Assembly (NCBI GenBank): GCA_009763385.1
Contig: CM019825.1
Span: 4,708,252-4,772,251, forward strand
DNA length: 64,000 nt
Reading direction: 5' to 3'
DNA from: Coix lacryma-jobi var. lacryma-jobi
Lineage: Eukaryota; Streptophyta; Magnoliopsida; Poales; Poaceae
Shown: positions 1-10,549 of the stretch, in pieces
Layout of the letters: each line of letters opens with the position of its first letter
Position numbering within the stretch: position 1 is the first letter of the stretch
Translations under genes and position numbers: made by a program
Notes under the pieces: generated by a model
What the model was told of the DNA's origin: nothing
Databases searched by the model: none
Seen by the model: the letters and a program-made list of their open reading frames with translations, nothing else

Positions 1-120
1 CAGCATAAGCTTGAGCAGACAAGGGAAAGCAATTTAATGTACTGTCCAGGATTATAAACTATCAGGTAAAAAGAGAATTCAAACACAAAATATAGCCATG
101 TGGAGAAGAAATAAGCTAAC

Positions 121-3100
121 CTCTGTAGCAGCCGCCTATTAGGCTCAGGAAATGTTTCAGATATTGCTGCACGCATAGATTTGATCCGAGATTCCTTGAT
201 TTCCAGACCTAGGCAAGTACAAAAAAAAATGAAAATGATATGTTAAAGATAAGCATACGTTCCCAAGAAAGAAAGCTGTAAAATCTACAAGAATATCAGC
301 TAGGAAACCAGGTTAGCTCAAACTAATCTGGTTACTGCATATTTGCTTCAAAAGAAAAACATCTTCTAATCTCATATGTTTATGTTAGTATGGCATGGGC
401 CTATTGAGCCTGGACTGTCAGTATCGCCCGTTAGGGTTAATTAGAGATAAAGGTCGCTTGCTTAGGGGTCAAGCAAGCCTTGATTGTAAGTCAAATAAAC
501 CTCTCTATATAAGGAGAGAAGATGTATCAATCTAATCAAGCAAAAATTAAGAAGAAAAACTCTTCCCTCTTGCCCGGCCGTGGGCAAAGGCCCCGCGGCC
601 GGCCCTTCCTGCGCCCTCGCAGCCCTAGCCGTCGTCACCACTAAAACGTGTGGGTACTGTAGCACAGCAGCCACCACACCATCACCTACAGACGTGAACA
701 GTACCCTCGGTACTGTAGCAGCACGCGGTTACTGTAGCACACAGCCCCCTCGATGCTCTCTCTCCCTCTCAATCTAGTAGCCACATAACAATCTGACCAC
801 CATGGTCAATTGCGCGGGCGTCAGAACAGCCGTCGAGAACGATCTCGACGCGAGCGGCAACATGCCCGACAGGGCGAGCAGCATGGAGGAGGTGCTCGCG
901 GCCATCGGTGCAGAAGTGGTGGATGACGGAGCACCTGACATCCTGATCTCCGATACCATATTGTTATGTGGCTGCTACGATTGAGAGGGGGAGAGAGTTG
1001 AGGGAGCGGCGATGGGCCGCCGTGCTACAGTCCCCGCAGGTACTGTTCACAGCAGTAGCGGTGGCGGCAGCTAGGGCTGCTAGGGAGCGAGAAGGGCTGG
1101 CCGGGGGCCTTTGCTCACAGGTGGGCAAGAGGGAATAGTTTTTCTTCTTAATTCTTGCTTGATTAGATTGATACATCTCCTCTCCTTGTATAGAGAGGTT
1201 TACTTGACTTACAAGCAAAGTTCCGCTAGGCGCGCCTAGGCGCGATTAAGCGCGAGTCGGAGGGTGCCCGCTCCGCTAGGCGCGCCTAGGCGCGATTAAG
1301 CGCGAGTCGGAGGGTGCCCGCCTCACCTATGGGGGTAGGCGGACCCCTAGGCGGCGGCTCGTCGGCGACCACCGGTGGGACGCGACATCGAGCGCCGGCG
1401 GCGGAGGAGGAGGAGGCGGAGGTGGCGGCGGGCGGTGGTGGAGGCGGTAGGGAGGAGACCGGCGGCGGCTGGCTGCTGGCGGCTGGGAGCTGGGAGGGCG
1501 CGGGGATAGAGGGAGGAGGAGGAGACGGTGGAGGTGGAAGCGGCGGCGGGGGATGAGGAAGAGACGGGCGGGGAGGGAGGAGACTGACGGCGTGCGGCGA
1601 CGGGCGCGGGGAGGGAAAGAAGTGCGCCGGCTGCAGGCACAGGGAGGGAAAGAGGAGTGCGGATGGGTGGGGATGGATAAGGTGGGAGGGTAGATAAGGT
1701 GGGTTGTTGGGCTTTTTTGATGGGCTTTCTTTAACTTTAGCTTTAGGTCCATAGATCTCTTTTTTTCTTTTATTTAAGGTAATTTAAAGTAATATATATA
1801 CATGTATAAAAATTAAAACGCCTAGGCGCTAGGCAATGGGTAAGCGCCTAGATTCCGCCTAGCGCCTAGCTGAACTTTGCTTACAAGCAAGGCTTACTTG
1901 ACCCCTAAACAAGCGACTCTTATCTCTAATTAACCCTAACGGGCTATACTGCCAGCCCAGGCCCAATAGGCCCATGCCATACTCTAACAGTTTAGCTATA
2001 GGGACCGATGACAATATGCATTGGCCATGACAGGAGCGCTGCAACAAGATGGAAAGATGTACATAAAACGACAGCTCGAGTAACACAGTTACTAAGTTCA
2101 AATAAGACAAGTCGACACAACACCCTCCATAACCAAGGAAGCATATTCAGATTAACATGAATAGAAGAACACTTACGGAAAGCTTCTAATAATGCTGTAC
2201 AGCAGGAAGCTGGAACAGGAGAAGATGGAAGCTCCCGGAGAACATGCTGCAGATACATCATACATGTATACATTCAGACAATGGGCAAGCAGGAAGAAAA
2301 AAAACTATTGAAACTCTTTAACATTAATTTTTATAAACAACACATGATGATAATTACAGAAAGGTACCTTTACACAGTCACCAACAACATGAGCATCCTC
2401 TTCTGGTGCAAACTCTGTCCTTCCTGGAATGGAAAGATACAAGCACATATTGAATATAAGTGCAATGAAACTGAAACTAAAAATCAAAATACAAATACAA
2501 ATTAAGTAACCACAAAAACCTTGCTCATATTCTTGCAATCTTCTGTCAACCTCCTCCACATCTGCAGCTTGACGCAAAATTCCTTCCACCTTTATTCCTG
2601 CAAGAAATTATTCATATTTCAAACAAAATATTTAAAAAGGCAAAGTGCGGCAGGTTCCAAAATTTGGTGACAATGAACATTGCTCGGTACTACCATGTTT
2701 CTCAAGGAAACACAAAGCTTTTTCCAGAAAAGAAGGACTGCCATCTATATCTTCCAGTGCAAGCAGTATTGGCCTGCCAACAACTAGTGATTTGATAGGT
2801 CTCTTCTCTCTCCCTGCAGTAAGTAGAGGAAACATATTAAAAAAAAACAGATATATATATTAAGTTCATAGCGAAGAGGAAGTCATGTGATAATATAAAC
2901 TGTAAGGGAACCAACAATTTGGAATAGCCCCTTCATATACATCTGTTGTGTCATTGCGAAATATTCCATTATGCCCCATCACAAGAGCTGCATTTGGAGC
3001 TTGTGCAAGAGCTTCTTCCAGTGCTGTTTTCCACTCGAACAAATCTTCAGAACTTTCTGCCTGTATATTAAAAAAGGAGGCATCTCATAAGTTGAGAGGC

Positions 3101-4775
3101 ACTACAATGCATGAAGCAGAATCATAAGGCTTATTATTGGACTTTTGGGTTTGCTCGAGTGCATCAAACTGTTTAGGAGAAAGGTAAGCATGTGTACCTT
3201 CAAGGTGAAGGCACGGCCATCACGGCCATCTGGAAAAAGGACAGTCAGCAGCCTTTTGTCTTCCCTGACTACTACACTGCAAATGAGTGTCAAATACAGC
3301 AAAAAGATAAGAAACAGTAAGTTATTTATCTAGAGAGAAAGGTACACAAACGACAAATATCTTTAGTGCATTAAGCATGGCCACTAAAGATTCAAAAGAA
3401 TATTTGTCAAATAAACACATACCTCCCAGAATTATTAAGGTCAATTCCCCCCAATGTAAGGTTCACTTCACCACTTCTCTGCGGTAATGTATTCTAAAAA
3501 TGCCAAGAATAGTCACTAATTAAGGAAATAGAACTGAGTGCTACTGGTATAACTCATAATATAATTATATAAAGGGAAAATATGACAATGAACATAGTTA
3601 CTGTAAACTTTCTATGTCACAAGTAATACCATAATTTACATCGTGAACAAAGAGCAGAGATACTAACAGGATCACTCTTGAAGAAAACCAGTGATGTTCG
3701 TGTGAGGATGAACCAACGCTTTTTCCATGATTTCCAACCAATTCCTAAAATATTGTGATTGTAACACTGTTACAGTCTGGAACCAAAGGAAAACAATGTG
3801 TGCCACTAATAGTTTTACCTTTTGATGATATGAAGAGAGGGCCCCTCTTAAATACCTGCTAGAAAGGTCAAGACATGTCAGAAATACTGTAACAGTAACT
3901 GTAAACAGAATAGAACAGATTTAAGACAAAGCAAAACATCAAATGTTTTCTTTTCCAGAAATCTGAGTCTGATTGAAACAACCAATAAACAAAGCCCAAC
4001 AAAAGGTCAATGAAAACCTATGTATCTAATGTAGCACACCACAAATTCACAACATATACAAGTTGAACCATCGACGGAGTTTCAAAGGCTTGGGCGTGAG
4101 AAGGCTCGGAAATCAACAAATGAATAACAGGTCGCTATACTGCACCATCTCTACTACATACATGGCATCTCATCTTCATACGACATCACTCATCCCAGGT
4201 GGTAAAAAAAAAACGTACGACCGTGTGGCCGTGTCCTCCCACATTTCTTCTGGTAGTAATTCAACAGAGCCATTTCTCAGCTTAATATCTTCACTACAAA
4301 ACATCCATCAGGTACGGAGACTACTAAAAAACACTTCCCTCACATTTCTGCACTAAAAACGCAACTCCTACACAAATTTGAGGTTCGCATGCGACCAGGC
4401 GGGACTAGGTCCATCACTGTCCAATCCAACCAAAATCCAGGGAGCAGCAGCAGCAGAATCAACCGAAGCAAGCTCAGCCCCCGCCGTCCTTGCTCGCGCG
4501 CTCCGCCGCAGGCCCGCAGGCAGCAGCCACCACCCGCCCATCCATGAAACGTCCGCCCAAACAGCGGCGGCTGCTCATCCCCACAACCACAAGCCAGAAT
4601 AAAAATCTCACCACCAAAAAGGCAGCCAGCAGACCACCAACCAGAGCAAGGCACGGGACACCAAACGCACGCCAAATTCCAGCAGGGCACTCACCGCGTT
4701 GCCGGTCGCCGACGCGGCGCCGCCGCGCGCCTGCCTCTCAGCCGACCCAGGCGCCGCCGCCGCCGAAGCCGCCAT
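121..4775 (-). CDS. REN1: PH-RhoGAP Rho/ROP GTPase-activating protein, REN1-like (5' part, 11 exons, runs off left edge)
   Basis: Exons read on the minus strand with consensus splice sites and matching phases: 4695-4775, 3819-3855, 3668-3744, 3423-3493, 3198-3276, 2916-3060, 2694-2813, 2520-2597, 2368-2423, 2177-2246 and 121-208. Together they encode about 300 residues. A PH domain spans about residues 30-140, with the motif WKKRWFILTRTSLVFF near residue 46. A RhoGAP domain begins near residue 175; in EGILRQAADVEEV, Arg212 fits the catalytic arginine finger. The block HVLRELPSSPVPASCC near residue 250 is typical of plant PH-RhoGAPs. Such proteins stimulate GTP hydrolysis by ROP GTPases and limit ROP activity in polar growth. 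The start at 4775 was chosen because exon 1 then joins exon 2 in phase; an in-frame ATG at 4841 is the alternative. The C-terminal half lies outside the window. No stop or frameshift was seen. Assignment to REN1 rather than a paralogue is by overall likeness. Confidence 0.9.
383..790 (+). repeat. Left arm: plus-oriented copia LTR, 408 bp
   Basis: It begins TGTTAG and ends ATAACA and carries the promoter-like ctctatataaggagag near 503-518. Compared with the right arm it has extra sequence around 630-760 containing repeated tactgtagca units. Confidence 0.75.
791..961 (-). other. Residual internal region: PBS and short gag-leader-like stretch between inverted LTRs
   Basis: On the minus strand, directly inside the right LTR, TGGTATCGGAGATC (945-958) matches the start of a copia primer-binding site for initiator tRNA-Met. 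It is followed by an open frame of about 55 codons beginning ATGTCAGGTGCTCC. That frame runs into the inverted left LTR with no pol or PPT. I cannot name the peptide; it may be the remnant of gag. Confidence 0.55.
1216..1879. mobile_element. Nested 664-bp TIR DNA element with 8-bp TSD (hAT-like, non-autonomous)
   Basis: The ends CAAAGTTCCGCTAGGCG and, inverted, CAAAGTTCAGCTAGGCG form imperfect terminal repeats. The 8-bp duplication cttacaag lies at 1208-1215 and 1880-1887, and removing one copy restores the LTR arm seen on the other side of the palindrome. An 8-bp duplication fits hAT-type transposases. The interior is GC-rich (1320-1660) with GGA/GGC runs and no recognisable gene. Confidence 0.7.
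1222..1321. repeat. 50-bp tandem duplication, two units
   Basis: Two essentially identical 50-bp units, each containing ctaggcgcgcctaggcgcg and the short palindrome ggcgcgcc, follow the left end of the TIR element. Confidence 0.85.
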
Positions 4776-5400
4776 CCCGCCCGTCCGCCTCCTCAGATCG
4801 TCCGCATCAACAGTGCCCCGGCTCCGCAGCGCGGAGGGCACCGAAGCAGCAGCCGCGCGGCGCAGCAGCTACCACGGCAGCAGCATTGGATCCGCCGCGA
4901 TCTGCCGCACTCGCGCGCGCGTGCGGTGGAAGAGTGGGGGTGCGGGAGCGAGGATTAGGCCGCTTGCGGTGGTGGTTAGGATTTGGGGCCGCCCGCTCGG
5001 GTTTTCGCCCCCCGGCCCGCCCGTGGAGGTGGGGCGCGGGGCCGCTGGCGTCGTGGGTGCGTGGTGGTGCCCGTGCCTCCCTCTCGGCTCCGTCCGGGCG
5101 CGAGGCGACAGCGACGGGGGCTGGGATTACGCGAGGGAGGAGGAGCGCACGGACGGACACGGACGCACGCACACGCGCTGCCGCCGCTGGCCGCCCCGCC
5201 GCTGCGGCATCAATCACCTCACCGCTCTCAAGTGGTCAGGCTGGCAGCCGCGGATGGACGATGGAGATGGATGGATGGCTCGTTGGAGACTTTTGGAGTC
5301 ATCGGGAGTCCACATGGCAGGCAGCTTGCGCCGGAAGCCGCAGACTCCAGCTCGGCCTGTGTGGTGTGTGGTCTTAAGCTTTGTTAATTAACAGCCTTTG
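4776..5400 (-). promoter_or_regulatory. 5' UTR and proximal promoter region of the RhoGAP gene
   Basis: This very GC-rich stretch lies directly upstream of the minus-strand start codon and gives way to AT-rich DNA after about 5380, as is common at grass gene 5' ends. It gives several overlapping long open frames on both strands, a composition effect. A short GATG-rich run lies near 5255-5280. No convincing TATA box or transcription start can be fixed. Confidence 0.5.
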
Positions 5401-5862
5401 GATCAGCCTTAATCGCGTCCCGTTGTTTATTCGGGAAACTCCTGACACCGTACCACACCCTTTCTGATAACACGCACGACGTGATCACGTTTCTTTTTTT
5501 TTCTTTTCAAAAAAACAATATCGATCGATTCAAAAATCAACTGCCCGTTACGTGTTTCAATTCAAAATCAGGTGCCCGTTACATGAACACAGATGGGGGC
5601 TTTTCTTGTATAGGTGTGTGGATTTGTATAGTAGTGGTGTGTGTATATGATTAAAATTTGGGCCATGATTATTGTTTTTTTTTCTGTTTTATTGTGGTTG
5701 CATCCACATCCTAGGCTATACTCCTGCTCGTGTGAGCATGGTTTCTGTTTGTGTGAGCATGGTTTGCTTTAAAAAAAATAAAGAACAGATATTTCTCGTA
5801 GGACAGTTCTGTTCGTGGCACAAAAGAAAGACAAACGAACCTAATCTTTCATATAAGAAGTA
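5401..5862. other. Intergenic, AT-rich, no gene seen
   Basis: No coding region or RNA gene could be supported. Two near-copies of a gtgtgagcatggtttctg-like phrase occur around 5731-5768. Confidence 0.6.
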
Positions 5863-6121
5863 TTTCATCTGTCCATGAAAGAATCAATTCCTAGAATCTG
5901 TGTCAGTCAAGCTTTTTAAACTTTGACTAACTTTATAGAAAAGAGTAATAACATATACGGTATAAAATGGATACATTATGAAAATATATACTCTATGGTA
6001 TATCTAATGATACGAATTTGAGATCATCAATCTTGATAGTTTTTTCTAGAAATTCGGTCAAAGTTTAAAAAGTTTGACTTAGGACAACTCTAGAAATCTA
6101 TTTATTCGTGTACGGAGGGAG
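5863..6121. mobile_element. Stowaway-type MITE
   Basis: The right end tacggagggag and the left end with tctgtccatgaaagaat match diverged Stowaway (Tc1/mariner) termini. A TA dinucleotide flanks both ends (5861-5862, 6122-6123), and subterminal sequences around aaactttgac are inverted near the two ends. The element is non-coding. Confidence 0.7.
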
Positions 6122-6123
6122 TA

Positions 6124-6641
6124 TTATAAGAAGCAGGGGCGAAGCGATGTTGGCAAATTATATTGGATACCCCATTTAAGTGAAACAACCAGTGCTTTTG
6201 GATTAGACCGGTTACATTAACTCCATTCCTAACATGTTAGATGTTAGATGGATCTGCCTACTATTTTATTACTACCCTAAACAGAATGCCACGATCGCGA
6301 TTAGCCAGAAAAACATGCATGGTTTCCTGGAAAGGGGGACAGGTTAAATGTGGTTGGACACGGATGAATTCCTTTCCTTCGTAGACTGGCCAAATGCGAG
6401 GTTAGGCCAGTGGCACAAATAAAAGCGATGAGATCCACATTATAGAATAGAATGTGCACCACCAAACCGTAGCCAACGACATGCCAACACGCAGAGGACT
6501 GACTCCCTCCCTGCATGAAGTGTAAAGCACATATACGTTGCCCCAAGACTTGGTCCATCATCCATGGTATTGCGTGCGCCGGGTGGACAGGATTAGGCGC
6601 AGAGTAGGTGTAGCTGTAACCCCAGCACTAAGAAACACATA
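6124..6641. other. Intergenic, no gene seen
   Basis: Unique-looking sequence without a supportable gene. The 86-codon minus-strand open frame here has no recognisable content. Confidence 0.55.
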
Positions 6642-6664
6642 GGGTGCCTTTGGCACGGCTCCAC
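6642..6664 (+). mobile_element. Left end of a MITE interrupted by the LTR array
   Basis: gggtgcctttggcacggct is the inverse, with a few changes, of the sequence ending at 45040 (agccctgccaaacgcaccc). The array insertion splits the element, leaving 23 bp on this side. Confidence 0.7.
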
Positions 6665-7341
6665 TGTAACACCCCTGGTGTTTAATTAATTAAAAATAAA
6701 TTAGAAAATGGATAAAACCCTAGATGGAGGAAAAATCTAACCAGGTGTTTGTTGCATTCATGCCGTTGCATAATTTTTATCGAGTGGAAAATAAATTTAT
6801 TAAACCCGTATAGGGCGAATCGGATTTATTCTATTTAGAAAATAAATAAAAGGCTTATGAAAATTTTACATAATCAAAGTCAAAGTTTTATTTGCCAAAA
6901 CCTAGGAAAATATTTTCAAAACTCTGCAAAAGTTATTTGAGTTCAAACCGATTTGAAATTGGATTTCAAATGTTTTTGCAAAGGGAAAAGAAAAAGAAAA
7001 CAAAAAGGGCTCCCTCACCCTCTCTCCCCTTCGCGCCGGCCCGCCACCTCTTTCCGGCCCAGCCTGACCGAGCCGCGGCCCCACTCCTCATCGCGGCCCG
7101 CGCCCCGCTCCCTCTCCGCTCGGCCCATCCGCCGCACCGACCGCACCGCTCCGCTCCCCCTCTCCCTCCCGCGCGGCCCACAGCGCGCCGGCCCGTCCCC
7201 GTTTCCCTCTCGCGCCCCCACTTGTCAGTCGTCGTCCCCAACCGACCCTCCCCGCCCTTCGCGCGGCAGCAGCGTGCGCGCACCCCTCCGCTCCCCCAGA
7301 TCGACTCGCAGACCACCAGCCGCCACCCCTCTGTCCTCACC

Positions 7342-7353
7342 CTACAAATAATC
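7342..7353 (+). promoter_or_regulatory. TATA-like box of the LTR promoter (LTR 1; repeated in every LTR)
   Basis: ctacaaataatc sits at the end of a C-rich, TA-poor stretch and about 30 bp before a pyrimidine-rich start-like region (cctcgcaccgcctcc). This is the best candidate for the U3/R boundary. Strong donor-like sites follow at 7689 (gcg/gtgagc) and 7853 (gtg/gtaagg). Confidence 0.45.
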
Positions 7354-8762
7354 ATCCTACCTCGACCTCGCACCGCCTCCGCTAAGCCCCCCATCGAACC
7401 CTAGCACCGTTCTCAGAGGCTCCCGAGCTAGTCTCCGCCACCCTCGCCATTGACAGGCTCTGTCCGAACTCGCCACCGCGCAGGGAAGCCACCACCGGCC
7501 CTCGTTTGCCCCTCCTTCGGTTTCGCGATCACACACCGCGTCCTGAAGGTCTACCCCGAAGTGAATCGGAGCGGGAGCACTGCGTCCGCGACCGCGCCGG
7601 AGCTCCGTCCGCAACACACGCGCCGCCACCGTCGTCCTCCCTCTCCAGTCCACGGTCGGCGACACCAACCCCTCCGACGGACCCGCGGTGAGCTTCCCAA
7701 TCGATCCCCACCTTTCCCCGTAGTCGCTATCGGCCTCTAGCGTTTTCCCGGGCGAGCTCCGGCGAGTCACTCATGGCGCCGCCATGTTCGCGCTCGGCTC
7801 CGGCCGCCTTCGGGATGAATCCAACGCAACCAACCTCTTTTCCGAGTCCGTGGTAAGGTTTCCGCTCGATCCCGCCCTTTCCCTCGGCCGCTACTGCCTT
7901 CTAGCCCCTCCCCGATCATTCTCCCATGGCGCCGCCGCGAGGCCCGAGCGCCGCCGTGTCCTCTGGCACCGACCGGCGAGCCAACCCTCCCCTTTTCCTT
8001 TCCAGCCGTCCGATCCAAAACCGATGTCCCAGATTAGATTAGATCTCGAACCGGTATGCACCTGGTTCACCGGTGCCGTGGACGCAGTCCACTCACGCCG
8101 CGTCAGCGGTCCACGGAGCACGTGGCACACCAACCCAATCACGCGGTGACACGCGGCACAACGTGGCGTCCACGCAAGCACGCACGCGCCGGTTATGGTG
8201 GTTTTGCAGAAAACCCCTCCACGTTTTTAGAAACCAACCCGCGATCCAGATCCACTGTTCCCTGAGTCTAGGTTTTCTTTCGGCTTAGCCCCTGCACTTC
8301 TTAGAAAACGAGGCGCAGTCCTCTGCACAGCCGCTTTCCCCGATCTAATCTCAGCCATCCATCCAGCGATCAACGGCTGACACTCGACCATACCCCTTCG
8401 CCGATGCCATTTTGCTAAAGAGTCCTCTACCTTTTTCGTAATCAACCCGCGGTCCAGTCGCCATGTGCGCTGAGTCTGCGAATTCTTCCGATCTAACCCC
8501 TCATCTTTCGGATAAATGAGGCCCGGTCCAGGTGACTTTTAAATTCAGATTTTATTTATTTAGAATACGAAAATGAGTTCAATCTATTTACAGAACTGCC
8601 ACTCAGATTCAAACGCTTATAACTTTTGCGTTTTAACTCCGATTCGACCCGTTCAACTTGCGTTAGTTTCATAATTTCGTTCTCTACGCAGTAGATCTAT
8701 TATTTTACTGTTTTCATACTGTTTGTTGTACTGTTTTTCATTTCGCTTTGTATGTGCCATGT

Positions 8763-10001
8763 ATGTTGATTGGGCCAGAGAGTGCGGAGTTCGAGGACGC
8801 TCCAGACCATCCTTGCGACCCAGTTGATTCGACCCAGTCCGAAGGCAAGTGTTCTTGAACATCTTGCACCTACTTTATTTTACTTTTGGTACTAGAATAG
8901 TTAGATCTTGTAGATGCATGCTTGTCATTAATTTGAATCCCATGTTAGGGTTTACTAGAATTTGTTTATATTATCCTTGTCGCCTGTTTTGGGGTGTTCG
9001 GGTAGGTGTCTTGCTTAGCCCTGCAGTCATGGTTGGGATGGGAGTTAAAATGTTTATAATCTTGATTAATGAAATATGAAACGAATGTGGACATGGTAAT
9101 TTTGTAGTAACATGGTTATTAGGTAAATCCGGCAGGATGGACCCGTATTGGTGGTTTTGTGCCGTGGGACTCGGCAGCTGCTTTTGGTTTTTGGTTCGGG
9201 GCTCGTGCTAGACATATCCTGCCTGGATCCCTAGGACCCGGTTCTCAGAGCATGTAACCCGGCTTGACAGCGCAACCATGAGATCTGGATGGGCTGGACC
9301 TGGCTAATTAATTAGTTACCTCTAAGTTGAGGGTCCACACGGGGTTTGTTTTAGTGGCTCACGAGGGGGCCCTGGGGGTCGTAGACCTTTGTACGGGGTG
9401 AAACCTTAGAGGTACGTGTGGAACGGACTTGGAGGGGGCTTTGTAAAGGCCTTGCAGTGCAACCCGCTATGCACCTCGGCAGTGTTTAGCGTGACGGGAT
9501 CTGCACGACTCATGGGTAACGATGTGCAACCTCTGCAGAGTGTAAAACTGATATATCAGCCGTGCTCACGGTCACGAGCGGCTTGGACTTCTTTAAGATT
9601 AGTTGGTTACTGGTTGGTTTGGGTTCGGGTCATCTGATGGACTTCAGGTGCGGTTGCCTGATGGACTTCAGATGTTTGTTGCTCGGTGCGACTCCGAGTG
9701 TGGTTTGCTCGGTGCGACTCCGAGTGTGGTTACTTTTCTACAAAGTCTGTCTATAACCTAGTAAATAGGTGCATAGGATTAATAGGGTGTGTCGCTTTAG
9801 GCGCTTGAGTCAAACAAAGTCAGCCTACCTTTGTTATAAGCCTCATAAGCATATTTTTTCCTACACTTGCGGAGTACATTTCGATGTACTCACCCTTCCT
9901 CTTTGTCCCCCCTGCTACCCCACCCAGACACTGGAGACTACGTCTACGAGGAGTCGGAGTATCCAGAAGACGGAGGCTACGACCCTGACGACCTGTACTA
10001 G
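8763..10001 (+). CDS. Candidate two-exon acidic micro-ORF inside LTR 1 (51 aa, GC-AG intron)
   Basis: Exon 1 is 8763-8844 and starts ATGTTGATTGGGCC. Its 3' edge GAAG/GCAAGT is the consensus of GC-AG introns. Exon 2 (9928-10001) follows a pyrimidine-rich stretch ending in cacccag, and the phases join. The predicted product has 51 residues, about 18 of them Asp or Glu and no Lys or Arg, and ends in GGYDPDDLY. I do not recognise it. The frame is intact in nine of ten LTRs; LTR 5 has a one-base insertion in exon 2. The copies are too similar for that to prove selection. It could instead be part of a longer spliced leader or a chance frame. Confidence 0.3.
9634..9732 (+). repeat. Short tandem repeats with hairpins in the LTR (24-bp x2 and 26-bp x2)
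   Basis: ctgatggacttcag occurs twice 24 bp apart. Then gctcggtgcgactccgagtg occurs twice 26 bp apart, and each copy can form a ctcgg/ccgag hairpin. The arrangement recurs in all ten LTRs. Confidence 0.8.
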
Positions 10002-10132
10002 GATGGCGCTACCCCCGGTCGACCTTCCTGTGGAGTGGAGTCCAGATCTTCCGCATCTTCGTCAGAGTTTACCTTAGAGTTAGTTTCATGAGAGACTGTA
10101 CTTTTTATTTCAGACCCGAGAGTCATTTATGT

Positions 10133-10157
10133 AATAAAGTTCGATATTATTAATAAA
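10133..10157 (+). terminator. Two poly(A) signals in the LTR (LTR 1; repeated in every LTR)
   Basis: AATAAA occurs at 10133 and 10152, about 100 bp before the LTR end. With a start near 7375 this would give an R region of about 2.8 kb, long enough for an LTR-only transcript. Confidence 0.5.
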
Positions 10158-10259
10158 GCATTGTTTTGATATTTACTATGATGTGAATATATGTATGAAA
10201 ATTGATCCTGGCATACATATATTGTGCTCCAATTTTGTTCTTAAAATTGGGGTGTCACA

Positions 10260-10549
10260 GAGTGGTATCGGAGCCGTGTTGACCGTAGGACGCTACCCTA
10301 GTCAGTCGTCGAATTTACAAAACTATTTTTACAAAGTCTGACCCCTTTTCCCACTTCTGTACTCTTTCTCTGCTGAAAATTCAAACTCAGTTTAAAAGTA
10401 GGTCCTCCAATAGTAGGATGCCCACCATAAATTGTTGAACTCGTAGAACGTTGTTTGACATGTGCTGGTGCTCTTGTTTGATTTGCTTCTTTGTATTGAC
10501 TGTAGTCCCTCCGAATCTCGGGACGAGATTCCAGTTAAGGGGGTAAGTT
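10260..10549 (+). other. Internal region 1 (290 bp; PBS to PPT)
   Basis: tggtatcggagcc (10263-10275) complements the 3' end of initiator tRNA-Met. The last ~20 bp before LTR 2 (ccagttaagggggtaagtt) include the polypurine tract. The hairpin-forming aatctcgggacgagatt lies just upstream. There is no coding capacity. Confidence 0.88.

Larger units (their letters stand above)
383..1989. mobile_element. Copia-derived element with two LTRs in inverted (head-to-head) orientation, in intron 10 of the RhoGAP gene
   Basis: A 5-bp target duplication gttta (378-382 and 1990-1994) flanks a sequence starting TGTTAGTATGGCATGGGC and ending with its inverse. The left arm (383-790) reads as a plus-strand LTR, TGTTAG to ATAACA. 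The right arm (962-1989) is the same LTR inverted and interrupted by a second element. The arms share a TATA-like box (ctctatataagg near 505) and remain alignable along most of their length. Between them lie only 171 bp, which include a tRNA-iMet-type primer site on the minus strand. An ordinary LTR element has direct, not inverted, LTRs. Confidence 0.8.
962..1989 (-). repeat. Right arm: minus-oriented copia LTR interrupted by a TIR element
   Basis: Read on the minus strand it starts TGTTAGAGTATGGC and ends CACATAACA, matching the left arm. It is split at 1215/1880 by the nested element. Without that insert it is about 356 bp. Confidence 0.75.
6665..10259 (+). repeat. LTR 1 (3595 bp)
   Basis: Outermost left LTR. 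It carries one copy of the 17-bp ccagccgccacccctct-type unit near 7316 and private variants such as gacactggag (9928 region) and gaggagtcgg where most copies have gaggagccgg. Confidence 0.92.

Noticed and set aside
1314..1752. Open frames inside the nested TIR element
   Set aside because: Gly-rich on one strand and Pro/Ser-rich on the other; produced by GGA/GGC repeats.
4490..5391. 295- and 230-codon plus-strand frames opposite the RhoGAP exon 1
   Set aside because: They lie antisense to a supported first exon and 5' UTR in GC-rich DNA and have no domain content.
6892..7770. Long open frames on both strands in the C-rich part of each LTR
   Set aside because: They overlap in several frames, are Arg/Pro/Ala-rich from composition alone, lack any known motif and recur only because the LTR recurs.
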